This document shows positions 12,001-24,246 of a stretch of DNA of 64,000 nucleotides, piece after piece (position 1 is the first letter of the stretch; every line of letters begins with the position of its first letter). Location of the stretch: contig JAVIAB010000046.1 in assembly GCA_032433765.1 (NCBI GenBank), forward strand, positions 60,795,388-60,859,387, given 5' to 3'. The DNA is from Megaustenia siamemsis (taxonomy: Eukaryota > Mollusca > Gastropoda > Stylommatophora > Ariophantidae). A model generated the notes under the pieces. It was not told the DNA's origin. It saw only the letters and a program-made list of their open reading frames with translations, and did no database searches. The position numbers and the translations under genes are program-made.

Positions 12001-13551
12001 CACCACCAAACTACTGCTACAACAAACCAACTCTAGATAAAGTCACCACCAAACAACTGCTACTACAAATCAACTCTAAATAAAGTCACCACCAAACAAC
12101 TGCTACTACAAACCAACTCTAGAAAAAGTCACCACCAAACTACTGCTACAACAAACCAACTCTAGATAAAGTCACCACCAAACAACTGCTACTACAAACC
12201 AACTCTAGATAAAGTCACCACCAAACAACTGCTACCACAAACCAACTCTAGAAAAAGTCACCACCAAACTACTGCTACTACAAACCAACTCTAAATAAAG
12301 TCACCACCAAACTACTGCTACTACAAATCAACTCTAAATAAAGTCACCACCAAACTACTGCTACTACAAACCAACTCTAGATAAAGTCACCACCAAACTA
12401 CTGCTACTACAAACCAACTCTAAATAAAGTCACCACCAAACTACTGCTACTACAAACCAACTATAGATAAAGTCACCACCAAACTACTGCTACTACAAAC
12501 CAACTCTAGATAAAGTCACCACCAAACTACTGCTACTACAAACCAACTCTAGATAAAGTCACCACCAAACTACTGCTACCACAAACCAACTCTAGATAAA
12601 GTCACCACCAAACTACTGCTACTACAAACCAACTCTAGATAAAGTCACCACCAAACTACTGCTACCACAAACCAACTCTAGATAAAGTCACCACCAAACT
12701 ACTGCTACTACAAACCAACTCTAGATAAAGTCACCACCAAACTACTGCTACTACAAACCAACTCTAAATAAAGTCACCACCAAACTACTGCTACTACAAA
12801 TCAACTCTAAATAAAGTCACCACCAAACAACTGCTACTACAAACCAACTATAGATAAAGTCACCACCAAACTACTGCTACAACAAACCAACTCTAGATAA
12901 AGTCACCACCAAACAACTGCTACTACAAACCAACTCTAGATAAAGTCACCACCAAACAACTGCTACTACAAACCAACTATAGATAAAGTCACCACCAAAC
13001 TACTGCTACTACAAACCAACTCTAGATAAAGTCACCACCAAACAACTGCTACTACAAACCAACTCTAGAAAAAGTCACCACCAAACTACTGCTACAACAA
13101 ACCAACTCTAGATAAAGTCACCACCAAACAACTGCTACTACAAATCAACTCTAAATAAAGTCACCACCAAACAACTGCTACTACAAACCAACTCTAGAAA
13201 AAGTCACCACCAAACTACTGCTACAACAAACCAACTCTAGATAAAGTCACCACCAAACAACTGCTACTACAAACCAACTATAGATAAAGTCACCACCAAA
13301 CAACTGCTACCACAAACCAACTCTAGAAAAAGTCACCACCAAACTACTGCTACTACAAACCAACTCTAGATAAAGTCACCACCAAATAACTGCTACCACA
13401 AACCAACTCTAGATAAAGTCACCACCAAACAACTGCTACCACAAACCAACTCTAGATAAAGTCACCACTAAACTACTGCTACCACAAACCAACTCTAGAA
13501 AAAGTCACCACCAAACAACTGCTACCACAAACCAACTCTAGATAAAGTCAC
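9046..13551. repeat. 43-bp tandem array, about 105 units (4.5 kb)
   Basis: A near-perfect minisatellite whose 43-bp unit contains ACCAACTCTAGATAAAGTC and ACCACCAAACTACTGCTAC. A few sites vary between units: TCTAGATA/TCTAAATA, AAACTACTG/AAACAACTG, and CTACTAC/CTACCAC/CTACAAC. One short unit lies near 10745. Variant combinations recur in groups, which suggests higher-order duplication. 43 is not a multiple of three and no frame stays open. The array makes up about 40% of the intron inside CUB D and stops 19 bp from the donor site of the exon at 13571. Confidence 0.97.
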
Positions 13552-13570
13552 TGTATACATCTTTACTTAC

Positions 13571-13703
13571 GGAAATGATATCTGTATTCTGTTGCCAGGA
13601 GATGTTTTGATCAGCCAGACACACTCAATGTTAAATGGATAACCAGTCGGATAATTAGGGCTCATAAACTGTCCTGACTCTGCAGTGAGTTCTGCTCCAC
13701 AGT
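13571..13703 (-). CDS. CUB-domain protein, exon 6 in window (first half of CUB D)
   Basis: A 133-bp minus-strand exon with acceptor TGGTTCCAG and donor GTAAGT. It enters in phase 1 and leaves in phase 2. The phase-1 T of the exon at 31911-32159 completes Tyr, giving SISY-CGAELTAESGQF. The sequence continues SPNYPTGYPFN and ECVWLI and ends RIQISF. This is a textbook CUB N-terminal half: CG-x-L, G-x-F-x-SPNYP-x-x-YP, x-C-x-W. Both N-terminal cysteines are present. Neighbouring exons lie 18.2 kb upstream and 11.1 kb downstream, and phases agree on both sides. No in-frame stop is present. The exon is too short to stand out as an open frame and was found by reading the minus strand. Confidence 0.9.
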
Positions 13704-14690
13704 CTGGAACCAAAGCAATTGAAATAAGTAAAGACATTTTAATCATTTATGAAATCATATATATTTACCTATTGTCTTTTCAAGGTTAAGACAACAAAGA
13801 GGGCAGAAATAAAAATGCTTTTCATTCCGGATTATTATTTGCTGTTGTTCAACAGACTTTGCAATAGACCCTCAACATAGCATGCCACATGTTCCTATTC
13901 TGTGAGATTCTCAATAAACCATAACAAATCATAAATCATAACAAAATAAATCATAACACAACAAATCATAACATGAGAGTCAATAAAAACAATTTCATAA
14001 TTTATCTTTCTTCTGCATTTAGTTTCCCATGTTCAGCAAATTATTTAAAGAAGAAAGATGTTGCCTCCATCAATCTGGTAACTGCATGATTCTACTTTGA
14101 TTATTCTGAGCATGAGCATATGATCAATTCACAAGTGCTTTAGTCCAAAATTTCTTTGTTTTTTTTTATGTTTTATCTCGAGTTGATATTTAGTGCCTAT
14201 ATCATGAGACAGGTATTAAATATCAATTTGATTGTTGACTGTCACTGCTACTCTTTAGCCCCAAACAGCTTTGACAGAAATGTTGAGTTTTCGGGCCAGT
14301 GCCCCTCATTACCTGGTCATACATGAGGTTGTATATTTGTAACTTTTTTCATTGAGCCTGCACATAGTGTTTTTGACAGCCAAGTGTTATGCCTGTGTAT
14401 AAGCCTGAATTTAATAGTTTGTCCAAGTTGATGGTCAGTTCTATGGTTGTCTTCATTAAGATGAGTTCACATCTATTGCCTGCTCTCATTCTCCCACCAT
14501 TTTATCATATAGATCTGCTCTTTAACATCCTGGTAACCCACAGTGTGACTTGGTACAAGCTTGCTTATTTCATTTCTTAGTTGTGGAAACTTACCACATT
14601 CGTGGGCTTGTAGAACAGATAGAGTGTAACTGAAAGTGTCTGTACTTTATAGCAGGCTAAGATGTTGGTACATCAATCATGTGCTCAGAA
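13704..14690. other. Intron sequence, no recognised feature
   Basis: AT-rich intronic DNA with a small tandem of ATAACA(A)AATCAT-like words near 13918-13972. I saw no coding signal. Confidence 0.4.
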
Positions 14691-15958
14691 TGGACAAAAA
14701 GAAGGCACCCACACCAGACTGTTTCATGGCCACCAGGTGGCAAAAGAAAACAAGGAAGACCAGAAGAAACTCTAAGATAAAAATGAATAGAGAAACCTCA
14801 TCTATGGACTAAAGAACAAAGTAAGATCTACAAGACCCTGCAGTGAATTATCAGATATGGAGAGTTATAATTTCTGCCTTACATGTCATCTTCCACCCAA
14901 GATGATTTAACTTAGCTGTTGATTTAGATCATATTGATAACTGATCAGAGATCTGAATCTTAGTAGCTGCATAAAATTGAACATAATTTCCAGCAGAAAG
15001 TATATTTACTTTTGCCTGGGTATGCAATAATCCAGCTCTCTCCATTTGTAACCATATGCTGTTGCTGCTCTACAAGAACAGGAATGTGTTCATAGCTGTT
15101 CTGGGTAGTTGGACTGGATCATATTTTGTGCAGCTGTTTTTTTCTGGTAAGTCATTGTTTTCAAATCCAGTTTATAGTCACTTGCAGTCTATACAGAGTG
15201 CTTATTTAAGAGTGTAGCTATTTTTAGACAGTCACGACATCAAGTATGGAGTTCCAACCTGAGATGTGGTGGCATAAATGTGTGCCTCACCCAGTCACTC
15301 AGCGCATATATAGTTTATAGAGGATTAAACCTAATTTACAAGGTATACAAGATATTTCTATTTTATTTTTTAACCAGGTCAAATAGATATGTTAATGCAC
15401 CAATAAAATGCCAATATTTCTGTGAGTAAAAGCTTAATTTTGAAACCTTGGCTCTGGCTATTTCTGTTTAAAATTGTATGTTTTACTTGTTTCTGTTTAA
15501 TTGTGTACTTTTATTAGGTTTGTGACATTTCTGGTGTGTTCCAAGATGGAAGCCAAGTTTTCTTTCCATCTTGCATGGGCCATTGGACGTAGGGCTGACA
15601 AACCTTACCCTGAAACTCACTTAGGGGCAACCCTTGGCAGGAAAATAATTTCAGTTATTGGAAGCTCACATTAACATGTTGAGCCATGCTGAAAAACCTT
15701 CTATGGGAGATACATGCTCTTCAAACATTGACACATGTTGGGTATGTATTAAGAAGAAATGACTAAGCTGACTCTCACATGGGAAACATCAGGTCAGAGG
15801 AAAAGAAGACTCCTGGAAAAACACTAGTACGAATCTAACACAATAGGCAAGGTTGCAGGCATAGACTCATTCATTCTCGATTATCAAACAGCTCACCCAG
15901 AATAAAAACAATTGGCAGGAGATTCTACAAAGCCCTATGTGCTGCGTAATGGCACTGG
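14691..15958 (+). mobile_element. Very old LINE remnants
   Basis: Scattered protein-like fragments on the plus strand suggest decayed LINE C-termini. Examples are the basic stretch around 14740-14790 and the TWETSGQRKRR-like stretch near 15772-15805. Frames are broken many times and boundaries are uncertain. Confidence 0.25.
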
Positions 15959-15989
15959 AAGGATTAAGAATTAGTTATGTACTTCACTC

Positions 15990-17155
15990 ACTGGTGATTA
16001 TTATTATTCTTCTTTCCTTCCTCATTTGCTTTTCAACGTCAAGGGGAAAAATAACTTGTGGTCTTGCTCTTCTGTTCACCTCTGCTGCTGTTGTGTTTCC
16101 TAGTGCTTCTAATATTCAATCAATCCATCTTTTTCATGGTTGACCCTTGAGTCTGGTGTTATCATGTTTATTGAAAGCTTGTTGTGTTGTGTTTTGATAT
16201 TTCTGCCTTATCACGTGGCCAAACCATTTTATCTGTTGTTTCTTTATATATATATTCTGTGGTGGGGGTTATTCCAAGCTTTTTTCTCAGTTCTTCATTT
16301 CTGATCTTGTCTCTCAGGTTGTTTCATGTCACACGTCTAACACATTTCATCTTAGTAGAGGTTATTTTTATTATTGTTCTTGCATCTAGGGTCCAGGACT
16401 GTTCTTTGTAGCACAAATTTAGAATGAAGACTGTATTATAAAGTGTCCATTTTGCCTCTACAGTTACTTCCTTGTTGGACAATAGTGGTGATAGCTGTCC
16501 AACGCTTAGACAAGCTTTGTTGCATCTTGAGTCCATCTCTGCTGTTTGTGAATTGTCGTTTGTCACTAGACTTCCTAGGTATTTGAATTCTTCTACTTGT
16601 TTTAGTTGCCTGCCTTATACAGTTATGTTGATGTTCTGTTTCTCTTTTGTGACATCCTGACTTCTGTTTTGTTGATGTTGATTTTCATGTTGCATTTTTT
16701 GCCTGTGCCGTAGAGTTTATTTAAGTGTTCTTGTATGTTTTCTATTTTTCCATGCATTAGTGCCTAATCATCTGCAAATAAAAGCTTGTTGGTTTCTTCT
16801 GTTCCTGATGGGTTGGCTAACTTGCATATATAGTTCATGTATGTAATAAACAATAGGGAGGAATAGTACGCACCCCTGTTTTACACCTGATCTAACTTTG
16901 AAGTGGTCTGTGTAGCCTGTTGCTGTTCTCTGCAGTTGCTGTTTATGTAGAGACTTTTAAATAGGTTGGTTAGATGTTGGCTTACTCTGTATATCCACAT
17001 TTGTTCTCTATTTACTCTGTTGAATGCTTTTTTCCTGGTCATTGAAAGCTATGTACAAATTTTGATTGTGTTCTGTCATCTTTTCTGCTAGCTGTTTTAA
17101 GGTGACTAAACTGTCAGTACATCTGTTTTCTTTTTTTTTCTTTTTTTTTTTTTTT
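15990..17155 (-). mobile_element. LINE-D, 3' half
   Basis: A minus-strand copy. From the 3' end it shows the CGTTGAAAAGC block, then the region encoding QSWTLDARTIIKITSTKMKC (16324-16566), and further upstream the reverse transcriptase segment (F-x-DQEKAF region near 17030, read through frameshifts). It matches the fragments at 8553, 32316, 49550 and 62458. A T-rich run at 17130-17154 bounds the 5' side. Confidence 0.75.
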
Positions 17156-17225
17156 TGAATCCCAACTGAGAATTGCTTAACTGTAGTTCTATTATTGGTC
17201 TCAGACTTTTTCAGGCGATTATTGC

Positions 17226-17266
17226 TTATATTGTATTGCATTGTATTGTATTGTATTGTATTAACA
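17226..17266. repeat. (ATTGT)n pentanucleotide microsatellite
   Basis: About seven units of TATTG/CATTG, directly before the (CAT)n tail of the LINE-B copy. Confidence 0.85.
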
Positions 17267-17775
17267 TCATCATCATCAAGTACCTTGCCTGCTAGCATAG
17301 GTGATCATGACTCTCCCCAACCTTCGACCTCAACAACAATTATTTATCATTTATGTTATTGACCTTCTGACAAGCCATTCTCTTAAGCTGTCTGGTATCG
17401 TTTCTCTTTGCTGCTCTCTGTCTCTTCGTCTCTCAATTTTCCCAGTTATCACAATATATTATAACTGTTCCCTTCTCATTACATGGCCAAAAAATGATGA
17501 ATATCTCTTCCTAATATTGGAAATTACCTCTCTTTTTTGCTTTGGCCTCTTTCACAACATTTTCATTACTCTTCTTAGCTGTCAATCACTACTATCAATG
17601 TTCTTCTAAACAACATTTCTACAGCCTCCAGTGATTTTAATACTGTTGTCCAATTGTCCATGATTCACATCCATATGTTAAGACTGGCTCAACATAACAT
17701 TTAACAGCCATAATTGTTTATATTGCGCAAAAATGGATTGCACAGTATGTTCCTCATTTTTTTTTTGAAAGCTGC
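17267..17775 (-). mobile_element. LINE-B 3'-end fragment
   Basis: A minus-strand copy starting with the (CATCAT)CAAGTACC 3' tail of the family and running up through the C-terminal region to the QKAAFQK-like segment. It is 5'-truncated exactly where the pentanucleotide satellite begins. Confidence 0.8.
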
Positions 17776-18290
17776 TTTATATTATATTATATTATATTAT
17801 ATTATATTATATTATATTATATTATATTATATTATATTATATTATATTATATTATATTATATTATATTATATTATATTATATTATATATATTATATTATA
17901 TTATATTATATTATATTATATTATATTATATTATATTATATTATATTATATTATATTATATTATATTATATTATATTATATTATATTATATTATATTATA
18001 TTATATTATATTATATTATATTATATTATATTATATTATATTATATTATATTATATTATATTATATTATATTATATTATATTATATTATATTATATTATA
18101 TTATATTATATTATATTATATTATATTATATTATATTATATTATATTATATTATATTATATTATATTATATTATATTATATTATATTATATTATATTATA
18201 TTATATTATATTATATTATATTATATTATATTATATTATATTATATTATATTATATTATATTATATTATATTATATTATATTATATTATG
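17776..18290. repeat. (TATAT)n pentanucleotide satellite
   Basis: About 515 bp of an almost perfect 5-bp unit with one slip near 17885. Its 208-residue plus-strand frame (LYYII repeats) is a by-product of the unit. Confidence 0.98.
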
Positions 18291-18426
18291 CTATGTTGTT
18301 ATGTTATAGTATAATTATATTGTACTGCACTGCACTGTAGTATACTATACTACACTACACTGTATTACATTACACTACACTACACTACACTACACTACAC
18401 TACACTACACTACACTACACTACACT
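18291..18426. repeat. Pentanucleotide transition zone into (ACACT)n
   Basis: The 5-bp period continues while the unit changes through TATGT, TGCAC and TATAC to a clean (ACACT)n run from about 18365 to 18425. Confidence 0.85.
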
Positions 18427-18710
18427 ATCTATCTATCTATTGTCCTTTCGAGCCGAAGACGGCACATAGGGCAGAACCACAATCTTAAAAACAGAAACCT
18501 TACGTGCCAAAATGTCACATACTGCAGAGATTAATGTTTCCAAAATCTATGGATCTGTTACCATAACAATACTTTTTACAATGACAGCTTGTCAAGCCAT
18601 CGATCAACCTCCTTAGTCACCTCTTATGACATGCCTGGAAGGTCACAGTGTCACTATTCTTTACTCCCTCATAATGAGGCCCCGGTAACACACAGGATAT
18701 ATTATATTAA
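18427..18710 (-). mobile_element. SINE with a LINE-like 3' tail
   Basis: On the minus strand the element contains GTCATAAGAGGTGACTAAGG and later GACAAGCTGTCATTG. This wording resembles the conserved central domain of lophotrochozoan/deuterostome SINEs (from memory, not checked). Its 3' end, CGGCTCGAAAGGACAATAG plus a (GATA)n tail, closely resembles the 3' end of LINE-A (CGGCTCGAAAGGTCAATAG plus GATA). This is the usual SINE/LINE tail-sharing arrangement. Confidence 0.6.
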
Positions 18711-18899
18711 ACTATATAGTAAATATACTTCACGGTTTAACTGTCATGTTAAGTCACATATACAATTGTTAATGTTACAATATAATTTCATGTGACTAAA
18801 AGTAATATTTTAAAAGTCTTATATGGATTATTGTTGTGCCATTTTTGTTTTAGTAGGCCTAACCTGCATCTACAACAGCATTACAATTTTATTGTTATC

Positions 18900-19785
18900 T
18901 TATTATGGTAAGGTAGTGTCAGGTCAGGTAATTTTACCTGCTACTGTATGCAGTAAACAGTACAACCTGTGGCTGCCCTGCTGCCTTACAGGTAAGCTCA
19001 GGAGAGTAAAAGTCTAAGGAAGGGTACCCCACAGTAAAACAACCCCACTGCCTTGTGGGTGAGACTTTTTAGTCAAAGGCTAGCAGAGCCAACCATAAAC
19101 AAATTGACAGAAGGCAACAGAAAACCACCATCGTAACTTCTTTGTACAATCATGAATCGCCACAACAATAGAAATAACAACAACAACGTTAAGGGGGATT
19201 CCAATTGAAAACCCTTGTTCGGTAGGGGACATCATGTGCTACAGGTGATACCCGATCGTCATCAAGATACTGTAAGCAAAATAAAGATAAAACAAACTCT
19301 AAAGATAGGTACTTGGAGTGTGAGAACACTCATGCAGAAGGGTAAACTAGAAAACATCATACAAGAAATGAAAAGAATGGGTTTACAATTACTGGGACTT
19401 TGCAAAATGAGATTCACCGAATCAGGGGAGATTTATTCTGATAAACATAAAATAATATATTCTGGAAGTACTGAATACCAAAGAAGAGTAGATATCACCT
19501 TGGATGCAGAAAAAGCAAGAACAGTGAACGGCTTTTACCCAATATCTGACAGAGTCCTATTAGTGACATTGAATGGAAAGCCAATAGACATAAATCTTAT
19601 ACAAGTTTATGCACCAACAGCAGACAGTCTAGAGGAAACAATTGATAAATTTTACAATGAGTTAAATGAGACACTTCATAAATTCAAACCACATGAAAAC
19701 ACCATAGTTCTAGGGGAATTTAACACAAAAGTAGGAAAGGAAAGAGTTGAGGAAGTAGTTGGTCATTATGGCTTAGGTGAGAGGA
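18900..19785 (+). mobile_element. LINE-B 5' region with endonuclease N-terminal half
   Basis: The frame at 19215-19877 carries the start of an apurinic-type endonuclease: KIGTWSVRTLMQKGKL, then DINLIQVYAPTADS and FNTKVGKE. These are the first motifs of the domain. It matches the LINE-B copy at 59959-60699 until GHYGLGERNE, where it runs into LINE-A. The preceding 300 bp look like a 5' untranslated region. The usual catalytic Glu context is altered (GLCKMRF instead of GLCEMRY), so the enzyme would probably be impaired. Confidence 0.8.
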
Positions 19786-22423
19786 ATGAACCAGCTACAA
19801 CAACTTATAAACAAAATACCCAAACACGATCTTTTAACTGTAATGGGAGATTTCAACGCCAAAGTGGGAAAAGATAACGCAGGAGTGGAACATGTGATGG
19901 GGAGAGAAGGTTGTGATACTACAAGTCAGAATGGAGAAAGATTAATGGAATTATGTTTAGTAGAAAATTTAGTTATAGGTGGGACATTATTTCCACACAA
20001 AAATATACACAAAACAACATGGATATCTCCTGATGATAAAACATCAAATCAAATTGACCACCTATGTATTAAACAAGAATTCAGATCATCATTGATAGAT
20101 GTAAGAGCATACAGAGGTGCTGATGTTAATAGTGACCACAACCTGTGCATTGGGAAAATAAGATTAAAATTTAGAAGCCAACAGAAGAGGTCAATTACAC
20201 ATAACATTGATAGTCATAAATTGAAAGATGAAGCCATAAAGGAAAAGTTTAACATAGAGCTAAGTAATTGTTATACAGCACTCGGTGAAATAGACTTAGA
20301 TATCAATGAAATGTGGGACTCACAGAGCAAGATACTGATGACAGCAGCAGAAGCAAGTGCCGGACTGAAGAAAATGGAAAAACGAGCTTGGATCTCAGAC
20401 ACCACATGGAAATACATCAAAGAAAGAAGAGAAGTGAAGAGAGCCATGACTAATGTAAAGACAGATCTTGGAAAGATTCTGGCAAAATCAACATACAAAG
20501 AATTAGACAACAAAGTGAAAAGTTCAGCAAGAAGAGATACAAGAGCTTATATAGACAATTTGGCAGAGAAAGCAGAGACAGCTGCAATTACAGGAGACAG
20601 CAGAACTCTTTATACTGTACAAAAGATGCTGACAAACATCTATGCATCCAGTGGAACATAAATTCTAGACATATCTGGATTAATGCTAACAACAAGCGCA
20701 GACATAAAAGCCCGTTGGGTGGAACACTTCAAAGAAATTCTTAACCGCCCACTACCCCACAGTTTAATAGATTTTGAAGCTGAAACACCAGCAGCAGAAT
20801 TAGATGTAAATTTAGATGACTTCACCTTGAGCGAAACAGAAACCACCTTAAAGTGTATGACCAATAACAAGGCAGCTGGAGAGGATAAGTTAACAGCTGA
20901 GATCTTCAAGGCAATTGATAGCCATAATTTAATACATCTCCAGAAAATGTTCAACATCATTTGGAAAACAGAGAAGATGCCTCATAAATGGAAAAAAAGG
21001 AATCATTATTAAGATTCCAAAAGAGGGCAATCTTAGAGATTGTAACAACTGGAGAGGCGTGACACTTTTGTCAGTTGCCTCAAAGTTATTCTGCAAAATC
21101 ATCCTAAATAGAATAAAGGATTCAATAGATACAGTAATGTGTGAAGAACAGGCTGGGTGTAGACAAGGGAGAAGCTGCCATCGACCACATTTTCACTCTA
21201 CAACTTATATTGGAGGAACACATTGAAAAGCAAAAACCTTTTGTACTTAACTTCATTGACTTCAAAAAAGCATTTGATAGTATTCATAGAGATTCTTTGT
21301 GGAAAATTCTGAAGCAATATGGCTTACCATCAAAAATCATAAATATTATCAAAGACATGTATGATGGTTACACATGTGCAGTTCGAACAGAGGAAGGACT
21401 GAGCGAATGTTTCCCAATAGAAACTGGGGTTAAACAAGGATGTATTTTATCACCCTTGTTATTTGGAATTGTTATGGACTTCATAATGAAGAAATGCTGC
21501 ACTGGTAAAAAAGGCAACGAATGGGTGCAAGGAGACCATTTGGAGGACCTCGACTTTGCTGATGACATAGTTCTCATCAGCAGTCAGATAAAAACGATGC
21601 AGGAAAACACAAATGAACTATCATCAATAGCCAGCAAAATTGGACTTGAGTAAATCATGAAAAGACTAAAGTCGTGAAAAGTTTAATTCCAACAGATGAG
21701 AAAATATACATGGAAAACAAACCAGTAGAGGAGATCGATCACTTTATCTTGGAAGTCACATTGATTGAAAGGGGATACGAGTAAAGAAATTAGAATCAGA
21801 ATAGCTAAAGCAGCAATGTCTTTCAGATGCCTTGAAAATTTGTGGAAATCAAAACTCATCAGCACAAACACAAAACTTAGGCTATTCAAATCGAATGTAC
21901 TATCAACCCTTATGTATGTGTGTGAAAGCTGGAAAACAACAAGAGATATAGAAACAAAGTTGAACGCATTCGAAAATAAATGTCTAATGAAAATACTTGG
22001 TATAGCATGGAACGAATTCAAAACAAACGAGGAAATTAGAGAAATCACCAATCAACCACTAATATCTTCAGTAATAAAGAAAAGACGATCATATGTTGGA
22101 CATGTGATGAGAAGAGATAATAACCGAATAGCAAAGCAAGCCATCATATGGGAAACTACAGGTAAGAGAAAAAGAGGAAGACCCAGAGAGACACTGAGAA
22201 GAACATTGATGAGAGAGGCAAGAGCAGCAGGAATCAGCTCCCTCAATGAGATAGAGCTGCTTGCACAGAACAGAGACAAATGGCGAGATTTGATAAAATA
22301 TCTTTAAAAGAATTGAAAACTGCTAGAATAAAAATTCATATAAGAGAGGGAGTATTTTGGTCTACGCCCCATGGGCAGGCTATGGCTGAAAAGGTCAATA
22401 GAAAGATAGATAGAAATCAGATA
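19786..22423 (+). mobile_element. LINE-A, longest copy (endonuclease C-half to 3' end)
   Basis: A 2.6-kb, 5'-truncated copy. Frame 19777-20661 gives the second half of the endonuclease (VMGDFNAKVGKDNAG, then SNQIDHLC and NSDHNLC). Frame 20683-21012 gives the linker and palm start (NNKAAGEDKLTAEIFK). Frame 21141-21653 gives the reverse transcriptase core (FIDFKKAFDSIHR, TGVKQGCILSPLLF and the active-site loop FADDIVLI). Frame 21765-22307 gives the C-terminal domain ending KWRDLIKYL. The frames are separated by single-base shifts, so the copy is dead. The 3' end carries AAAGGTCAATAG plus a GATAGATAG tail. It sits inside LINE-B sequence, and about 300 bp of LINE-B are missing at the junction. 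Confidence 0.88.
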
Positions 22424-24246
22424 AGAAGCTGCAAGACAAATATAAAATCACAATTCAGAACCGGTACAATGCAATAGAGAAGATACAAAGCATTGATGAG
22501 CAGTGGGAAATGCTAAAACAATCAATACAACAAACATCAAGAAGAGCTCATATCTCTATATAATCTATATAATCATACTACCAGTGAGGACAAATTCAAA
22601 AAAGAAATGGATGACAGATGATATTTTGCAGCTAACGGATGCAAGAAGAAGAAATAAAGAAAATAAAGATGAGTATAAGAGATTAAATAAAGAAATTGTA
22701 ATAAAATGCAATGAAGCAAAAGAAGCATGGTTAAAAGAGAGGTGCAAAGAGATTGAAATGCAACAAAAAGGAATTGCTAAAGCTATATACAAACACATTG
22801 AGGAATTAACAGGAAAAAACACAATAAAAAACTGGACGTTTAAGATCAAAGGAAGGAGAACTGTTGATTGATCAAGAAAACATAAGGGAATGATGGACAG
22901 AATACAATAAAGATCTTTATAATGATGAATGAACAGAAGTAAACATTAAGGATAATGGAGAAGGACCAGAAATACTCAGAGAAGAAGTGGAAGACGCCTT
23001 GCGCAATATGAAAGCAGGCAAAGCTCCTGGACCAGATAATATAACTAAAGAAGAGATTGAAGCCATGGGTGATTTTGGAATAGAAACAATAACAACAATA
23101 TTGAATGATATCTACAACAGTGGATATATACCAGACGACATGCTCAAATCAATATTCATAGCCCTACCAAAGAAATCTGGTGCGATTGAATGCGATGATA
23201 ATCGCACAATAAGCCTTATGAGTCATATGACTAAGATATTACTAAGAATCATCATGCGAAGAGTGTGAAACAAAATCAGTCCAGAAATTAGTGATGAACA
23301 GTGTGGTTTGTTAGAGGTAAAGGAACAAGCAATGCCATATATATATCATAAGATCTTTAGTAGAAAGAGCCATAGAGGTGAAAACAGATCTATACCTATG
23401 TTTCATAGATTATACCAAGGCATTTGACAAAGTAAAGCACCAAGAAATAATCAACATTTTAGAAAGCATAAATGTAGACAACAAAGATCTAAGAATAATA
23501 AAGAACATGTACTGGCAACAAGCAGCCGCCATAAGAACTGGAAACCAAATGGGAATGTTTCAACAAATAAAACAGGGTGTTAGACAAGGTTGTGTGCTGT
23601 ACCAATTTATTTAATATTTATAGTGAGATTATTTAAAGATCAATAAGGGGCATGCCTGGAATAACAATCGGAAGTCATAATATAAATAATCTAAGGTATG
23701 CTGATGATACAGTCTTAATCGCTAAGAGTGAAAATGAGTTACAAGAAATGTTGGACATTGTAGTGAAGGAAAGCAAAAATAAAGGACTCAGCCTTAATAG
23801 CAAAAGACAGTGGTAATGGTAACAACAAAGAAAAATACATCACCTCAGTGCAAAATAAAGACAAGTGGAACAATGTTAAAACAGGTAAATGCATTTAAAT
23901 ATTTGGGAACTTTGTTAACCTCAGACAGAAGATGTACAACAGAGGTGAGATACAGAATGGCTCAGGCAAAAGCAGCTTTCCAAAAAATGAGGAAGATACA
24001 ATGCAATCCATTGTTGACAATAGAAACAAGAAAAAGAGCTCTTAAATGTTATGTAGAGCCAGTCTTAACATATGGATGCGAATCATGGACAATAGGACAA
24101 CAGACAAGAAAATCACTGGAGCCTGTAGAAATATGGTTTTACAGAAGAATGTTGAGAGCTAAGAAGAGTAATGAAGATGTGCTGAGAGAGGTCAAAGCAA
24201 AAAAAATTATTATAAGATGTCAGGGAATAAGATATTATTATATGAG
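22424..24246 (+). mobile_element. LINE-B reverse transcriptase region
   Basis: Continues LINE-B after the LINE-A insertion. Segments are: linker (WEMLKQSIQQTS, 22503-22871); fingers (NMKAGKAPGPDNITKEEIEA, 22987-23268); palm (CFIDYTKAFDKVKHQ and KQGVRQGCVL, 23378-23614); active-site loop near 23693 (RYADDTVLIA); C-terminal half (FKYLGTLLTSD, then CYVEPVLTYGCESWT, 23810-24256). Several frameshifts and stops separate the segments. Confidence 0.88.

Noticed and set aside
9046..13551. CRISPR-like repeat array
   Set aside because: The 43-bp units are directly adjacent with no unique spacers, and the context is an animal intron. It is a minisatellite.
17714..18340. 208-codon frame rich in Tyr, Ile and Leu
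   Set aside because: Direct translation of the (TATAT)n satellite.
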